Assembly (NCBI RefSeq): GCF_005233875.1
Contig: NZ_SZPZ01000001.1
Span: forward strand, 496,001-560,000
DNA from: Kribbella jiaozuonensis
GTDB lineage: Bacteria; Actinomycetota; Actinomycetes; Propionibacteriales; Kribbellaceae
Reading direction: 5' to 3'
Length of the DNA stretch: 64,000 nucleotides
Shown: positions 39,309 to 48,772 of the stretch, piece by piece
How positions within the stretch are numbered: position 1 is the stretch's first letter
How the letters are laid out: each line of letters begins with the position of its first letter
Notes under the pieces: generated by a model
Databases searched by the model: none
What the model saw: the letters and a program-made list of their open reading frames with translations, nothing else
What the model was told of the DNA's origin: nothing
Made by a program: the position numbers and the translations under genes

Positions 39309-42300
39309 TCAGGAACGCTTGAAGCGGAGCGTCAGGATCTGGAAGGGACGCAGATCCAGTGCGACCCCGTTGTCCTGCAGCTCCCGGTCCGCGAGGTGAC
39401 GCTCGAGCAGATCGACCTCGGTGGCCGCGGACGCCGCGAAGGACGGCGTGATCGTGGCCCGGGACCGGCCGCCGGTGGACTCGTACAGCCGGACGATCAC
39501 GTCACCCGACTTGTCGTCGGCCAGCTTGATCGCCTCGACGATGACGTTGTCGTTGTTCAGGGCAACGATCGGCTCGACGCCGTCGGTACCGCTGACGACG
39601 CGCTCGGGGAGGTTGATCGCGTAGCCCTCCTCGATCGCCTCCGGGATGCCGGCGCCGACCACCAGCGCGTGGTTCACGACGTGCACGCCCTGGTCGGTCT
39701 TCGGGTCGGGGAAGCGCGGCGCGCGGATCAGCGACGTCCGGATCGTGGTCGTCGTACCGCCGTCCTCACGGGCGGTCCGGTTGATGTCGTGGCCGTACGT
39801 CGAGTCGTTGACCACGGCAACGCCGTACCCGGGCTCGCCGACGTGCACCCAGCGGTGTGCCGCGATCTCGAACTTCGCCGCGTCCCACGAGGTGTTCTGG
39901 TGGGTCGGCCGGAAGATGTGCCCGAACTGCGTCTCCGACGCCGACCGGTCCGCGTGGACGTCGACCGGGTACGCCGCCTTGAGGAACTTCTCGGTCTCGT
40001 GCCAGTCCATCTCGGTCTCGATGTCGACCCGCTTGGTGCCCGGGCGGACCCGCAGCGTCTGGGTGACGGTGGACCGGCCGAACGAGCGATTCACCACGAC
40101 GACGGCCTCGTCGTCGTCGGTGCTGAAGTCGACGCTGTCGACCTCGGTGACGTCGCGGACGTTGTTCTTGTAGAACGAGTCGACGTCCCACGCGTCCCAG
40201 TGGTTCGGGGTGTCCACGTGCAGCTGGAGAAGGTTGCCCACGGCGCCTGGTGCGATGACCTCGCGGTCGGCCTCGACGTCGTACAGCGAGGTGATCAGAC
40301 CGCGCTCGTCGATCGTGACCCGGATCAGGCCGTTGTCGATCACGCCGTTCTCGACGGTGACCGCCTGGCCCGCGGTGGTAGCGACGCCCGCGCCGAGGCC
40401 GGCGACGCCGTTGCGGCCGTGCGGCGCGGCGTTGAAGACGATCTGCTCGTCACCCTCGCCGGCCAGCGCCTGCTGCGCGCGGGAGATGATCGCGTCGAGC
40501 TCGTCGGCGATCTTCGCGTACGTCCGCTCGGCCTCGCGGTGCACCCACGAGATCGAGGAGCCCGGCAGGATGTCGTGGAACTGGTGCAGCAGCGCGATCT
40601 TCCACAGCCGGTCCAGGTCCTCGTACGGGTACGTGTCGAGCTTGCCCGCGACGACGGCCGCGGTGGTCCACAGCTCGGCCTCGCGGAGCAGGTGCTCGGT
40701 CCGCCGGTTGCCCTGCTTGGTCTTGGCCTGCGAGGTGTACGTCGCCCGGTGGATCTCCAGGTAGAGCTCGCCGGACCAGACCGGAGCGTGCTCGCGGTAC
40801 TCGTCCTCGGCAGCGGTGAAGAACTCGGTCGGGGACTCGATCGTCACCTTCGGCGAGGACTCCAGGTCCTTCACCCGGCGCGCGGTCGCGACGAACTCAC
40901 GGGTGGGGCCGCCACCGCCGTCGCCGTACCCGAACGGAACCAGCGAGCGGGTCGCGGCGCCGTTCTCCTGGAAGTTCCGCTGCGCGTGCGCGAGCTCGCG
41001 ACCGGACAGGTCGGAGTTGTAGGTGTCGATCGGCGGGAAGTGGGTGAACACCCGCGTCCCGTCCAGGCCCTCCCACCAGAAGGTGTGGTGCGGGAACTTG
41101 TTCTCCTTGTTCCAGGAGATCTTCTGGGTCAGGAACCACTTCGAGCCCGACAGCTTCACCAGCTGCGGCAGGGCCGCCGTGTAGCCGAACGAGTCCGGCA
41201 GCCAGACCTCCTGGGTGTCGATCCCGTACTCGTCCAGGAAGAATCGCTTGCCGTGCACGAACTGCCGGGCCAGCGCCTCGCTGCCGGGCAGGTTGGTGTC
41301 GGACTCGACCCACATTCCGCCGACCGGAACGATGGTGCCCTCGGCAACGGCCTTCTTCAGCCGCTCCCAGACCTCCGGGTAGTTGTCCTTCACCCAGACG
41401 TGCTGCTGCGCCTGCGAGAACGCGAAGACCAGCTCCGGGTACTCCTCGGCGAGGGTGGCGACGTTGGAGACCGTCCGGGCGACCTTGCGCCGCGTCTCCC
41501 GCAGCGGCCACAGCCACGCGGAGTCGATGTGCGCGTGCCCGACGGCGGACAGCTGGTGGGCGCTGGCGTGCGCCGGCCGGCTCAGTACGTCGGTCAGCTG
41601 CGCGCGGGCGTCCGCGGCGGTGCCGGCGACGTTCTCGTAGTCCAGCGCGTCCAGCGAACGGCTGATCGCGCGCAGGATCTCGCGACGGCGGGGCTCCTGG
41701 GCGGACAGCTCGTTCTGCAGGCTGTTCAGTGCCTCGAGGTCGAGGATCAGGTCCCACACCTCGGCGTTGAACACGGCCAGGTCGGCGCGGGTCAGCGTGT
41801 AGATCGGGGTCTCGCCGAGCTTCTCGCCGATGTCGACCTTGGCGTAGGCGTTGTCGAGCGGGATCTCCGGGTTGGCAGCGCCCTCGACGTAGAACTGGAT
41901 CGAGTCGCCGGCGGAGGCCGCCGTACCGTCCGGGCCGAGGATCGAGAGCGGGGCGTAGGTCTGTCGCGGGTGCAGGCCCTTCAGCGGCTTGCCGGAGGTG
42001 GTGTGCACCAGACCCTCGGCGGAGAAGCCGGGGCCGCCGCTGAAGCCGAGGTCGATGACCGCCTCGATCTCCTGGCCGGCCCATTCGGACGGGACCTGGC
42101 CGCTGAACCTGAACCACGCGGTACCCCAGGCCGGACCCCACGGCAGGCCGATCTCGGCCTTCTCGTAGGTCTGCGCGAGCGCTTCGGCGGGGGACACGGG
42201 CTCACCGGGTGCGTGCCACACCTCGATGTCCAGCGGGACCGCCGCGCCGTAGATCGCGGGGCGGAGCCGCTCCCGCAGGGCGCGCCTGAGCCGCTCCTCG

Positions 42301-42323
42301 ATGAGTTGACGGTCGTCGTGCAC
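39309..42323 (-). CDS. GH38 alpha-mannosidase
   Basis: Class II alpha-mannosidase of 1004 aa. A beta-rich N-terminal domain precedes the GH38 catalytic domain starting at AVGHAHIDSAWLWPLRETRRK, where the His and Asp bind zinc. The nucleophile region is VWLPDSFGYTAALPQL. The second half, from QFHDILPGSSI, is the middle helical and large beta-sandwich part. No signal peptide is present, so it acts on imported oligosaccharides. The GTG at 42323 has GGAGG 8 nt upstream. A LacI-type operator lies in the promoter region. No sugar transporter is adjacent. Confidence 0.93.
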   Translation of the reverse strand: MHDDRQLIEERLRRALRERLRPAIYGAAVPLDIEVWHAPGEPVSPAEALAQTYEKAEIGLPWGPAWGTAWFRFSGQVPSEWAGQEIEAVIDLGFSGGPGFSAEGLVHTTSGKPLKGLHPRQTYAPLSILGPDGTAASAGDSIQFYVEGAANPEIPLDNAYAKVDIGEKLGETPIYTLTRADLAVFNAEVWDLILDLEALNSLQNELSAQEPRRREILRAISRSLDALDYENVAGTAADARAQLTDVLSRPAHASAHQLSAVGHAHIDSAWLWPLRETRRKVARTVSNVATLAEEYPELVFAFSQAQQHVWVKDNYPEVWERLKKAVAEGTIVPVGGMWVESDTNLPGSEALARQFVHGKRFFLDEYGIDTQEVWLPDSFGYTAALPQLVKLSGSKWFLTQKISWNKENKFPHHTFWWEGLDGTRVFTHFPPIDTYNSDLSGRELAHAQRNFQENGAATRSLVPFGYGDGGGGPTREFVATARRVKDLESSPKVTIESPTEFFTAAEDEYREHAPVWSGELYLEIHRATYTSQAKTKQGNRRTEHLLREAELWTTAAVVAGKLDTYPYEDLDRLWKIALLHQFHDILPGSSISWVHREAERTYAKIADELDAIISRAQQALAGEGDEQIVFNAAPHGRNGVAGLGAGVATTAGQAVTVENGVIDNGLIRVTIDERGLITSLYDVEADREVIAPGAVGNLLQLHVDTPNHWDAWDVDSFYKNNVRDVTEVDSVDFSTDDDEAVVVVNRSFGRSTVTQTLRVRPGTKRVDIETEMDWHETEKFLKAAYPVDVHADRSASETQFGHIFRPTHQNTSWDAAKFEIAAHRWVHVGEPGYGVAVVNDSTYGHDINRTAREDGGTTTTIRTSLIRAPRFPDPKTDQGVHVVNHALVVGAGIPEAIEEGYAINLPERVVSGTDGVEPIVALNNDNVIVEAIKLADDKSGDVIVRLYESTGGRSRATITPSFAASAATEVDLLERHLADRELQDNGVALDLRPFQILTLRFKRS

Positions 42324-42351
42324 GAAATCAGCCTCCGGGGAAGATCCTCAC

Positions 42352-42387
42352 GCGGCCGCTACGGCCGCACGGATGACAACGCTGTCA
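42352..42387. promoter_or_regulatory. LacI-family operator candidate before the mannosidase
   Basis: TGACAACGCTGTCA (42374-42387) differs at one base from the symmetric TGACAGCGCTGTCA typical of LacI-family operators, with the central CG kept. Next to it GCGGCCG-CTA-CGGCCGC (42352-42368) is a perfect 7-bp inverted repeat. Both lie 29-64 nt before the GH38 start. The rest of the 200-nt gap to 42523 shows no ORF. Confidence 0.6.
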
Positions 42388-42523
42388 CACCTACCCCTGG
42401 CCCGTCCAGACGCAGTTCGGCCACAGTATCCAGACAGGATCCAGGCTTACCTGTCGGTAGCGGTTCGGTTGCGGCCGCGGGCGCGGCTACCCCGGAGGCC
42501 CGGTTGTTGTCTAGGTTGTCTGC

Positions 42524-43564
42524 ATGGATCGCCCCCGCCTGCTGACCCCTGCCCGGCCGACTGGGATGACTAGGCGCAGTGTTCTCGGCTTCGGAGCCGC
42601 GGCCGCGTCGGCCCTGCTGGTGCCCGGCTGCTCCCGTGGCCGCGCCGACGAGCCCGCGCCCGCCGCCGCCGGGACCTTCGTGACCGGAAACCCCGGCGGC
42701 GTCTACAACGTCTTCGGTGCGGCGCTCAGCGCGCTGGTGAGCGAAGTCACCGGGATGGAGCTGAAGCCGCTGCCGAGCAACGGCTCGGTCGACAACCTGG
42801 TCAAGGTCGCGAGCCGTGCCGCCGACCTCGGTTTCTGTACGTCGGACTCGGCACTCGCGGCGTACGAGGGCACCGGCGAGTTCAGCAAGGGCCCGCTGCG
42901 GTTCACCGCGCTCGCCCGGGTGTACGACAACTACGTGCACATCGTCGTGCCGATGGCCTCGAAGGCCAAGGAGCTGACGGACCTGAACCCGCCCAAGGAC
43001 AAACCGAACGCGCCGAAGATGGTGGTCAGCGTCGGCCCGAAGAACTCCGGGACCCAGATCATCGCCGACATGATCCTCGACGAGGCGAAGGTCGACGTGA
43101 AGCGGGTCAACATGACCCTGGAGCAGTCGGTCGCGGCGCTGACCCCGAAAGAGAACGCCACCCGGGGCTCGATCGACGCGTTCATCTGGAGCGGCGGCGT
43201 ACCGACGGTGCCGATCGCGAAGCTGCAGAGCACGCTCGGGTTCCGGCTGCTCGACATCGCGAAGGTCGCCCAGACGATCGCGCTGAAGGAGTTCGGCGGG
43301 TTCGTGGTGTCGTCGATCCCGCCGTCGCAGTACGGGCTGGCCAGCGCGGTGCAGACGCTGGCGGTGCCGAACTACCTGATCGCGAAGCCGGGCCTGTCCG
43401 ACTCGTGGGCCTGGTGGACGGTCAACACGCTGTTCCGCCGCCAGAACGACCTGATCAAGGATCACCCCGAAGCCGGCGCCCTGGACCCCCGCTCGGCGAT
43501 CTCCACCATGCCGGTACCACTACATCCCGCCGCGGAACGCTGGTATCGGCAGAACCACATCTGA
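42524..43564 (+). CDS. TAXI-family TRAP solute-binding protein (detached copy)
   Basis: Periplasmic-type binding protein of 346 aa. The twin-arginine signal TRRSVLGFGAAAASALLVPGC ends in a lipobox, so it is a Tat-exported lipoprotein. The mature part has GNPGGVYNVFGAALSALVSEVTG and FCTSDSALAAYEG, typical of TAXI proteins. An ATG at 42566 just before the twin arginines is an alternative start. It converges on the sensor kinase gene with a single base between stops and lies 2.2 kb from the permease. It could deliver substrate to that permease or present it to the kinase. Confidence 0.85.
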   Translation: MDRPRLLTPARPTGMTRRSVLGFGAAAASALLVPGCSRGRADEPAPAAAGTFVTGNPGGVYNVFGAALSALVSEVTGMELKPLPSNGSVDNLVKVASRAADLGFCTSDSALAAYEGTGEFSKGPLRFTALARVYDNYVHIVVPMASKAKELTDLNPPKDKPNAPKMVVSVGPKNSGTQIIADMILDEAKVDVKRVNMTLEQSVAALTPKENATRGSIDAFIWSGGVPTVPIAKLQSTLGFRLLDIAKVAQTIALKEFGGFVVSSIPPSQYGLASAVQTLAVPNYLIAKPGLSDSWAWWTVNTLFRRQNDLIKDHPEAGALDPRSAISTMPVPLHPAAERWYRQNHI

Positions 43565-43565
43565 C

Positions 43566-44942
43566 CTAGACGTCGTAATCGTCGATCAGCGGGACGCGGA
43601 CCTCGATCACCAGGCCGCCGCCGATCGGCGGGCGGGCGACCACACGGCCGCCGACCCGGGCCGCCTCGGAGCGGACGATCGCCAGCCCGAGACCGGTGCC
43701 TGGCATCTCCCGGTGGTGCGCGCTGCGCCAGAACCGCTCGCCGACCTTCTTCAGGTCGCGTGAGCCGAGACCCAGGCCGTGGTCGCGGACCGACATCACG
43801 ACCTCGGTGCCGTCCCGGGTGACCGAGACCTCCACCGGCGGAGCGCCGTACTTCGACGCGTTGTCGAGCAGTACGTCGAGGATGTCGTCGACCTCGAGCT
43901 CCGGCGCGACGCCGCCCGGGACCATCTCGCCGACGATCAGCTCCAGGTCGTCGGCGGCGTACACGGCCTTCCAGCCGACCAGTCGTTCCTTCACCGCCTG
44001 GGCCAGGTCCAGCGGCTCTTCGTTGCCTTCGGCATCGGCTGCCGAGGGGCGGTCCGAGCCGGCCAGCCGGGACAGCCGCTGGACGATCCGGCCGAGCCGG
44101 TCGATGTCGCTGAGCGCGAACCGCGCGGTCGGCGACAGCCGGGACAGGCCCTCGATGTGGATCCGGGCCGACGTCAGCGGCGTACGCAGCTGGTGCGACG
44201 CGTCCGCGACGAACTCACGCTCACGCTGACGGGCCTGGTGCAGGCTCAGTGCCATCGAGTTGAAGCTGTCACCGAGACGGCGTAGCTCCGGTGCGCGACC
44301 GTCGGTCGACACCCGGGTGTCGAGCGCGCCGCGGGTGATCTGGTGGGTCGCGTTGTCGAGGTCCTGCAGCGGCCGCAGCACCCAGCGGGTGATCGGCCGG
44401 ACGATACCGACGATGATCGCGCCGATGCTGATCAGCAGGCCGCCGAGCAGCAGCAGCAACCCACGCTGCACCTGGTCGCGGGCGGTCTCGGTCGGCACCC
44501 GCAGTACGGCGGCACCGAGGACGCTGCCGTTGTTGACGACCGGACGGGACACGATCATCTCGCCGGAGCGCCACGGCCACAGTGCCGGCGGCTCAGGCGG
44601 CAGCCGGCCGGCCAGCGTGCTGTGCAGTGCGGACGCGATGTCCGGCTCCTTCACGTCCACACCGGACACGGAGGTGGCGATGACGCGGGAGTCGACGTCG
44701 ACGACGAAGACCGGCGTGTTGTAGAGCTCCTGGTACCGGACTGTCAGCTCACGCAGGTTGGCGATGTCACCGGTCTGCAGCGGGGACTCCGCCATCGTGG
44801 CAAACCAGTCCGCGTCGTTGCTCCGGGACAGGAACAGCGTGCGCGACGTACTCGTGGCGATGAAGTTCGCCAGCGGGATGACGGCGACGATCGCCAGCGC
44901 GACGACCATCGGGACGAGGGACTGCAGTAGTCGACGGCGCAA
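43566..44942 (-). CDS. Sensor histidine kinase of the TAXI-TRAP cluster
   Basis: Kinase of 458 aa. A first helix (VPMVVALAIVAVIPLANFIA) and a second (LLLLLGGLLISIGAIIVGIV) enclose an extracytoplasmic sensor of about 120 residues with TPVFVVDVDSRVIATSVSG. HAMP follows, then HisKA with ADASHQLRTPLTS. The ATPase has DNASKYGAPP, RDHGLGLG and GTGLGLAIV. The layout is like TctE-type kinases that sense carboxylates. It starts at a TTG 3 nt after the regulator's stop, so it is coupled to it. It sits between two TAXI binding-protein genes. Confidence 0.88.
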   Translation of the reverse strand: MRRRLLQSLVPMVVALAIVAVIPLANFIATSTSRTLFLSRSNDADWFATMAESPLQTGDIANLRELTVRYQELYNTPVFVVDVDSRVIATSVSGVDVKEPDIASALHSTLAGRLPPEPPALWPWRSGEMIVSRPVVNNGSVLGAAVLRVPTETARDQVQRGLLLLLGGLLISIGAIIVGIVRPITRWVLRPLQDLDNATHQITRGALDTRVSTDGRAPELRRLGDSFNSMALSLHQARQREREFVADASHQLRTPLTSARIHIEGLSRLSPTARFALSDIDRLGRIVQRLSRLAGSDRPSAADAEGNEEPLDLAQAVKERLVGWKAVYAADDLELIVGEMVPGGVAPELEVDDILDVLLDNASKYGAPPVEVSVTRDGTEVVMSVRDHGLGLGSRDLKKVGERFWRSAHHREMPGTGLGLAIVRSEAARVGGRVVARPPIGGGLVIEVRVPLIDDYDV

Positions 44943-44945
44943 CGG

Positions 44946-45611
44946 TCAGTCCGAACCCAGGCGGTAGCCGACGCCGCGGATGGTCTGCACCAGTTCGGGC
45001 CGGCCGAGCTTCGCGCGCAGGCTGGCGACGTGGACGTCCATGGTTCGCGAGGACGCCTCGAAGACCGACTGCCAGGCGTACAGCGCGACCTGTTCGCGGG
45101 GGACCACCCGGCCGTGGTGAGCGGCCAGCACTGCTAGCACGTCGAACTCCTTGCGGGTCAGGCTGATGGGCTTGTCCGCCACCTGCACCGTGCGGGCTTC
45201 GATATCCACGGTCAGGTCGCCGACGGTCACCCGGGGGCGGGGCTGCAAGAGACCGGTACGACGTAGTACAGCATCGATGCGGGCCAGCAGTTCGGAAATC
45301 GCGAACGGTTTGACCACATAGTCGTCCGCACCGCTGCGCAACCCGCGCACCCGGTCCGCGGCCTCGCCGCGGGCCGTCACCGCGATCACCGGCACATCGG
45401 ACACCGTACGGATCTGCCGGCAGACGTTGATGCCGTCCCCGTCCGGCAGTCCGAGGTCCAGCAGGACCAGGTCGCCGGGATCCGCCGCCAGGGCGTCGGC
45501 GGCGGTGCGAACGTGCGTCACCATCAGGCCGTAGCGCCGCAAAGCAGGTATCAGGGCATTGGCGATATCGAGATCGTCCTCGACCAGCAGAATCCGGACC
45601 GCGCCACTCAT
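44946..45611 (-). CDS. OmpR/TctD-type response regulator
   Basis: Response regulator of 221 aa. The receiver has LLVEDDLDIANAL, the phosphorylated Asp in DLVLLDLGLPDGDG and Lys in DDYVVKPFAISEL. The C-terminal winged helix has LTRKEFDVLAVLAAHHGRVV and SSRTMDVHVASLRAKLG. It is divergent from the TRAP permease, with 118 nt between the starts, so it probably controls that promoter. The kinase follows immediately. The arrangement parallels TctDE control of carboxylate uptake. Confidence 0.92.
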   Translation of the reverse strand: MSGAVRILLVEDDLDIANALIPALRRYGLMVTHVRTAADALAADPGDLVLLDLGLPDGDGINVCRQIRTVSDVPVIAVTARGEAADRVRGLRSGADDYVVKPFAISELLARIDAVLRRTGLLQPRPRVTVGDLTVDIEARTVQVADKPISLTRKEFDVLAVLAAHHGRVVPREQVALYAWQSVFEASSRTMDVHVASLRAKLGRPELVQTIRGVGYRLGSD

Positions 45612-45729
45612 GCGGTGATCGTAGGCCAGGTCACGCCCTCATGTGTCAGATCTTGGTAAAGACGTAATCACGCGACTCCACCCAGTGTTCGGCAACATTA
45701 GCCTTCCGGACACAGGAGGGAACCAGTCG

Positions 45730-47739
45730 ATGACTGTCGGTGTTGACACGGGGGGCAGCGTCACCGCGCCCTCCGAGGAAGAACTGGCCGAGTACGAGCA
45801 GGAACGCCCCGCTCGGCGGCTCAGGCCTGCCCTGGACCTGGTTGTTTCGGTCTGGTGCGCAATCGTCAGCGTCGGCGTCCTTGCACAGGTTTTCTTTCCA
45901 ATACCACAAGGCACGCAGTTCTACTTGGTGATCTTTCTCGCAGCCGTTCTGCCGATCACGCTGCTCTGTTACCGGGGCTTTCGTCTTCCGGGCAGGGTTC
46001 GCACGCATGACGATCCCGGTGTCGTCGACTGGATCCTCGCCGTCATCGCGTTGGTCGTGTGCCTCTATCCGCTCTTCGATTTCGACGGATACCTGGAGCG
46101 GCGTCAGGCGCCGACCGTGTTGGACGTGGTGGCCGGAGCAGTGCTGCTGGTGCTGTTGCTCGAGGCCTGTCGTCGTACGACGGGCTGGGTTCTGCCGGTC
46201 TTCAGCCTGGTGTTCATCGCGTACGCGTACTACGGCGGCTACCTGCCCTACACGTGGTCGCTCGCCCATCAGGGCTTCAACTTCGACGCGATCATCGCGC
46301 AGTTCACGATGGGCACGGCGGGGTTCTACGGGACGCCGTTGAGCGTCGCGGCGTCGTACATCGTGCTGTTCACGATCTATGGCGCGGTGCTCGACTACTC
46401 CGGTGCCGGCAAGTTCTTCATCGACCTGTCCTTCGCCGCCTTCAAACGCAGCCGTACGGCGCCTGGCCGAACGGTCACGCTCGCGGGCTTCCTGCTCGGC
46501 AGCGTGTCAGGTTCGGGTACGGCGACTGCCGTGTCGCTCGGCACCGTGTCGTGGCCGATCCTGCGCCGGGCCGGTTATCCGCCCGAACCGGCGGGCGGAA
46601 TGCTTGCCGCATCCGGTATCGGCGCGATCCTGTCGCCGCCGACGCTCGGTGCGGCCGCGTTCATCATCGCGGAGTTCCTGCAGGTGTCGTACCTGAAGGT
46701 GCTCGGGTTCGCCGTGATCCCGACGATCCTCTATTACCTGGGGATCCTGCTCGCGATCGAGATCGATGCCCGCAAGCACGGGACGACATCGGCGGAGACG
46801 TCGACGGATTCGGCGTGGCGGTTGCTGCTGCGGTTCGGGTACCACTTCTTGTCGTTGTTCGTGATCATCGCGTTCATGGCGGTCGACGTACCGCCGTTCA
46901 AGGCTGTCGTCTACGCGGTGATCATCCAGTTCGGGTTGTCGTTCCTGGACCGCGAGCACCGGCTGACCGGCCGGCCGTTGTTCAAAGCGCTTGCCCAGGG
47001 CACCCGTTCGGTACTGCCGGTGGCGGCCACCTGCGCGACGGCGGGCGTGATCGTCGCGGTCACCACGCAGACCGGGCTCGGGCTGAACCTCGCCGAGATC
47101 ATCGTCAACGCTGCGCACGGATTGACCTCGAACCCCACCGCGGTGCTGATCCTGACCGTGGTGCTGTCCGGCTTCGCCGTACTGATCCTCGGGCTCGCGG
47201 TGCCGGTGACCGCGTCGTTCATCATCGCGGCGGTGATCATCTCGCCGGCGCTGGTCAACCTCGGCGTGACGCAGCCCGAGGCGTACATGTTCATCTTCTA
47301 CTACGCCGTACTCTCCGAGGTCTCACCGCCGACCGCACTGGCCGCGGTGGCGACGGCTGCGATCACCGGCGGCAAGGTGATGCCGACGATGTGGCAGGCG
47401 TGGAAGTACACGCTGCCGGCGTTCCTGGTGCCGTTCGCGTTCGTGCTGACCGACAACGGCGCGCATCTGCTCGGTCAGGGCTCGTTCGTCGGGATGGTCT
47501 GGACCACGTTGGTGTCGATGCTCGCCGTCGCCGCGCTCGCCGTTGTCACGGGCGGCTGGGTGTTCGTCCGGGCGACCTGGCTCGAGCGGGCGGTCTGCGT
47601 ACCTGCGGCTGCGTTGCTGCTGTACCTCGCGCCCGTAACCATCACGGCCGGAATCTGTTTGCTACTTGTTGCCGTCGTCATCAATCTGGTCCGGCGGCAG
47701 CGCCAGGCCTCTTCCGTGGAAGGAACCGTTGCCTCATGA
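45730..47739 (+). CDS. Fused 4TM-12TM TRAP permease (TAXI type)
   Basis: Membrane protein of 669 aa with the small (DctQ-like) and large (DctM-like) TRAP subunits in one chain, as in TAXI systems. The large subunit shows GSVSGSGTATAVSLGTVSWPILRRAGYPPE near residue 260 and SEVSPPTALAAVATAAITGG near 525, both family signatures. It should use an ion gradient to import an organic acid delivered by a TAXI protein. The ATG at 45730 has AGGAGGG about 11 nt upstream. Its stop overlaps the binding-protein ATG by 4 nt. Confidence 0.92.
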   Translation: MTVGVDTGGSVTAPSEEELAEYEQERPARRLRPALDLVVSVWCAIVSVGVLAQVFFPIPQGTQFYLVIFLAAVLPITLLCYRGFRLPGRVRTHDDPGVVDWILAVIALVVCLYPLFDFDGYLERRQAPTVLDVVAGAVLLVLLLEACRRTTGWVLPVFSLVFIAYAYYGGYLPYTWSLAHQGFNFDAIIAQFTMGTAGFYGTPLSVAASYIVLFTIYGAVLDYSGAGKFFIDLSFAAFKRSRTAPGRTVTLAGFLLGSVSGSGTATAVSLGTVSWPILRRAGYPPEPAGGMLAASGIGAILSPPTLGAAAFIIAEFLQVSYLKVLGFAVIPTILYYLGILLAIEIDARKHGTTSAETSTDSAWRLLLRFGYHFLSLFVIIAFMAVDVPPFKAVVYAVIIQFGLSFLDREHRLTGRPLFKALAQGTRSVLPVAATCATAGVIVAVTTQTGLGLNLAEIIVNAAHGLTSNPTAVLILTVVLSGFAVLILGLAVPVTASFIIAAVIISPALVNLGVTQPEAYMFIFYYAVLSEVSPPTALAAVATAAITGGKVMPTMWQAWKYTLPAFLVPFAFVLTDNGAHLLGQGSFVGMVWTTLVSMLAVAALAVVTGGWVFVRATWLERAVCVPAAALLLYLAPVTITAGICLLLVAVVINLVRRQRQASSVEGTVAS

Positions 47740-48701
47740 GACTCCGCACCACTGTCGTGGCGCTTGCTGCCGTCGTCTCGCTCGCTGCCTGTGGCGGTCA
47801 GCGTGAACCTGCCGGGTCCTCGGACGGCGGCGGGCGACTGACGATTGCCACCGGCAACACGACGGGGGTGTACTACCAGCTCGGCGGCGCGCTGGCGTCG
47901 GTGATCTCGTCCAAGGTGGCCGGGTATCGCGCGACCGCGAGCGAGACCGGGGCCTCGGTGCAGAACATCCAGGGGCTGGTCGCGGGCAACTACGACATCG
48001 CGTTCTCGCTCGGCGACTCGGCCTCCGACGCGGTCAAGGGCGAGAACAGCTTCAAGGACAAGCAGGACGTGGTCGCGCTGACCCGGCTGTACAACAACTA
48101 CACGCAGGTCGCCGTCCGGACCTCGGCCGGGATCAACTCGATCGCGGACCTGAAGGGCAAACGGGTCTCGACCGGTTCGCCGAACTCCGGGACCGAGGTG
48201 ATCGCGCGCCGGCTGCTGGAGGCGGCAGGGCTCGACCCGGCCAAGGACGTGACCGCGCAGCGGCTCGGGTTGCCGGAGTCGGTGGATGCGATGAAGTCGG
48301 GCTCGGTCGACGCTCTGGTCTGGTCCGGCGGTCTGCCCACCGGCGGGATCACCGACCTGATCACGAGTATGGGCAAGGGTGTGAAGCTCTTGCCGATCAC
48401 GGATCTGCTGCCGAAAATGCAGGAGAAGTACGGCTCGATCTACACGCAGGCGCCGATCCCGGCCGCGACGTACAAGCAGGCGGCCGACGTACCGACGATC
48501 GTCGTGCCGAACGTGCTGCTGGTCCGCAAGGACATGAAGGACGAGCTCGCGGAGCAGTTGACGAAGGTCATCTACGACAACATGGGTGCACTGGTCGCGG
48601 TGAACGCGGCCGCGAAGGGCATCACGCTCGAGAACGCCGAGAAGACCGACCCGGTGCCGTTGCACCCCGGCGCGAAGAAGGCGATCGACGGGCTGAAATA
48701 G
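47736..48701 (+). CDS. TAXI-family TRAP solute-binding lipoprotein
   Basis: Binding protein of 321 aa with a Sec lipoprotein signal ending SLAACGG (Cys19). The mature protein has TIATGNTTGVYYQLGGALASVIS, FSLGDSASDAVKG and GSPNSGTEVIARRLLEAAG, all TAXI hallmarks. It is co-translated with the permease by an ATGA overlap and is its obvious partner. Unlike the other TAXI protein at 42.5 kb it uses the Sec route. The final residues DPVPLHPGAKKAIDG are shared in pattern with that copy. Confidence 0.92.
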   Translation: MRLRTTVVALAAVVSLAACGGQREPAGSSDGGGRLTIATGNTTGVYYQLGGALASVISSKVAGYRATASETGASVQNIQGLVAGNYDIAFSLGDSASDAVKGENSFKDKQDVVALTRLYNNYTQVAVRTSAGINSIADLKGKRVSTGSPNSGTEVIARRLLEAAGLDPAKDVTAQRLGLPESVDAMKSGSVDALVWSGGLPTGGITDLITSMGKGVKLLPITDLLPKMQEKYGSIYTQAPIPAATYKQAADVPTIVVPNVLLVRKDMKDELAEQLTKVIYDNMGALVAVNAAAKGITLENAEKTDPVPLHPGAKKAIDGLK

Positions 48702-48726
48702 CAGTTTGCTGGTTTACGGGTGGGCA

Positions 48727-48746
48727 CCGGACCTTAAGGGGTCCGG
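48727..48746 (+). terminator. Hairpin after the TAXI-TRAP operon
   Basis: CCGGACC and GGTCCGG form a 7-bp stem around TTAAGG, 25 nt after the TAXI protein stop. No T-run follows, so it may be a weak terminator or an mRNA 3' end structure. Confidence 0.45.
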
Positions 48747-48772
48747 ACCGGCTCGGTGATCAGCTCACAGAC

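Noticed and set aside
39126..42545. 1139-codon open frame on the plus strand opposite the GH38 gene
   Set aside because: Arg/Val/Asp-rich composition and no domain; it is the mirror of the mannosidase codons in a GC-rich genome.
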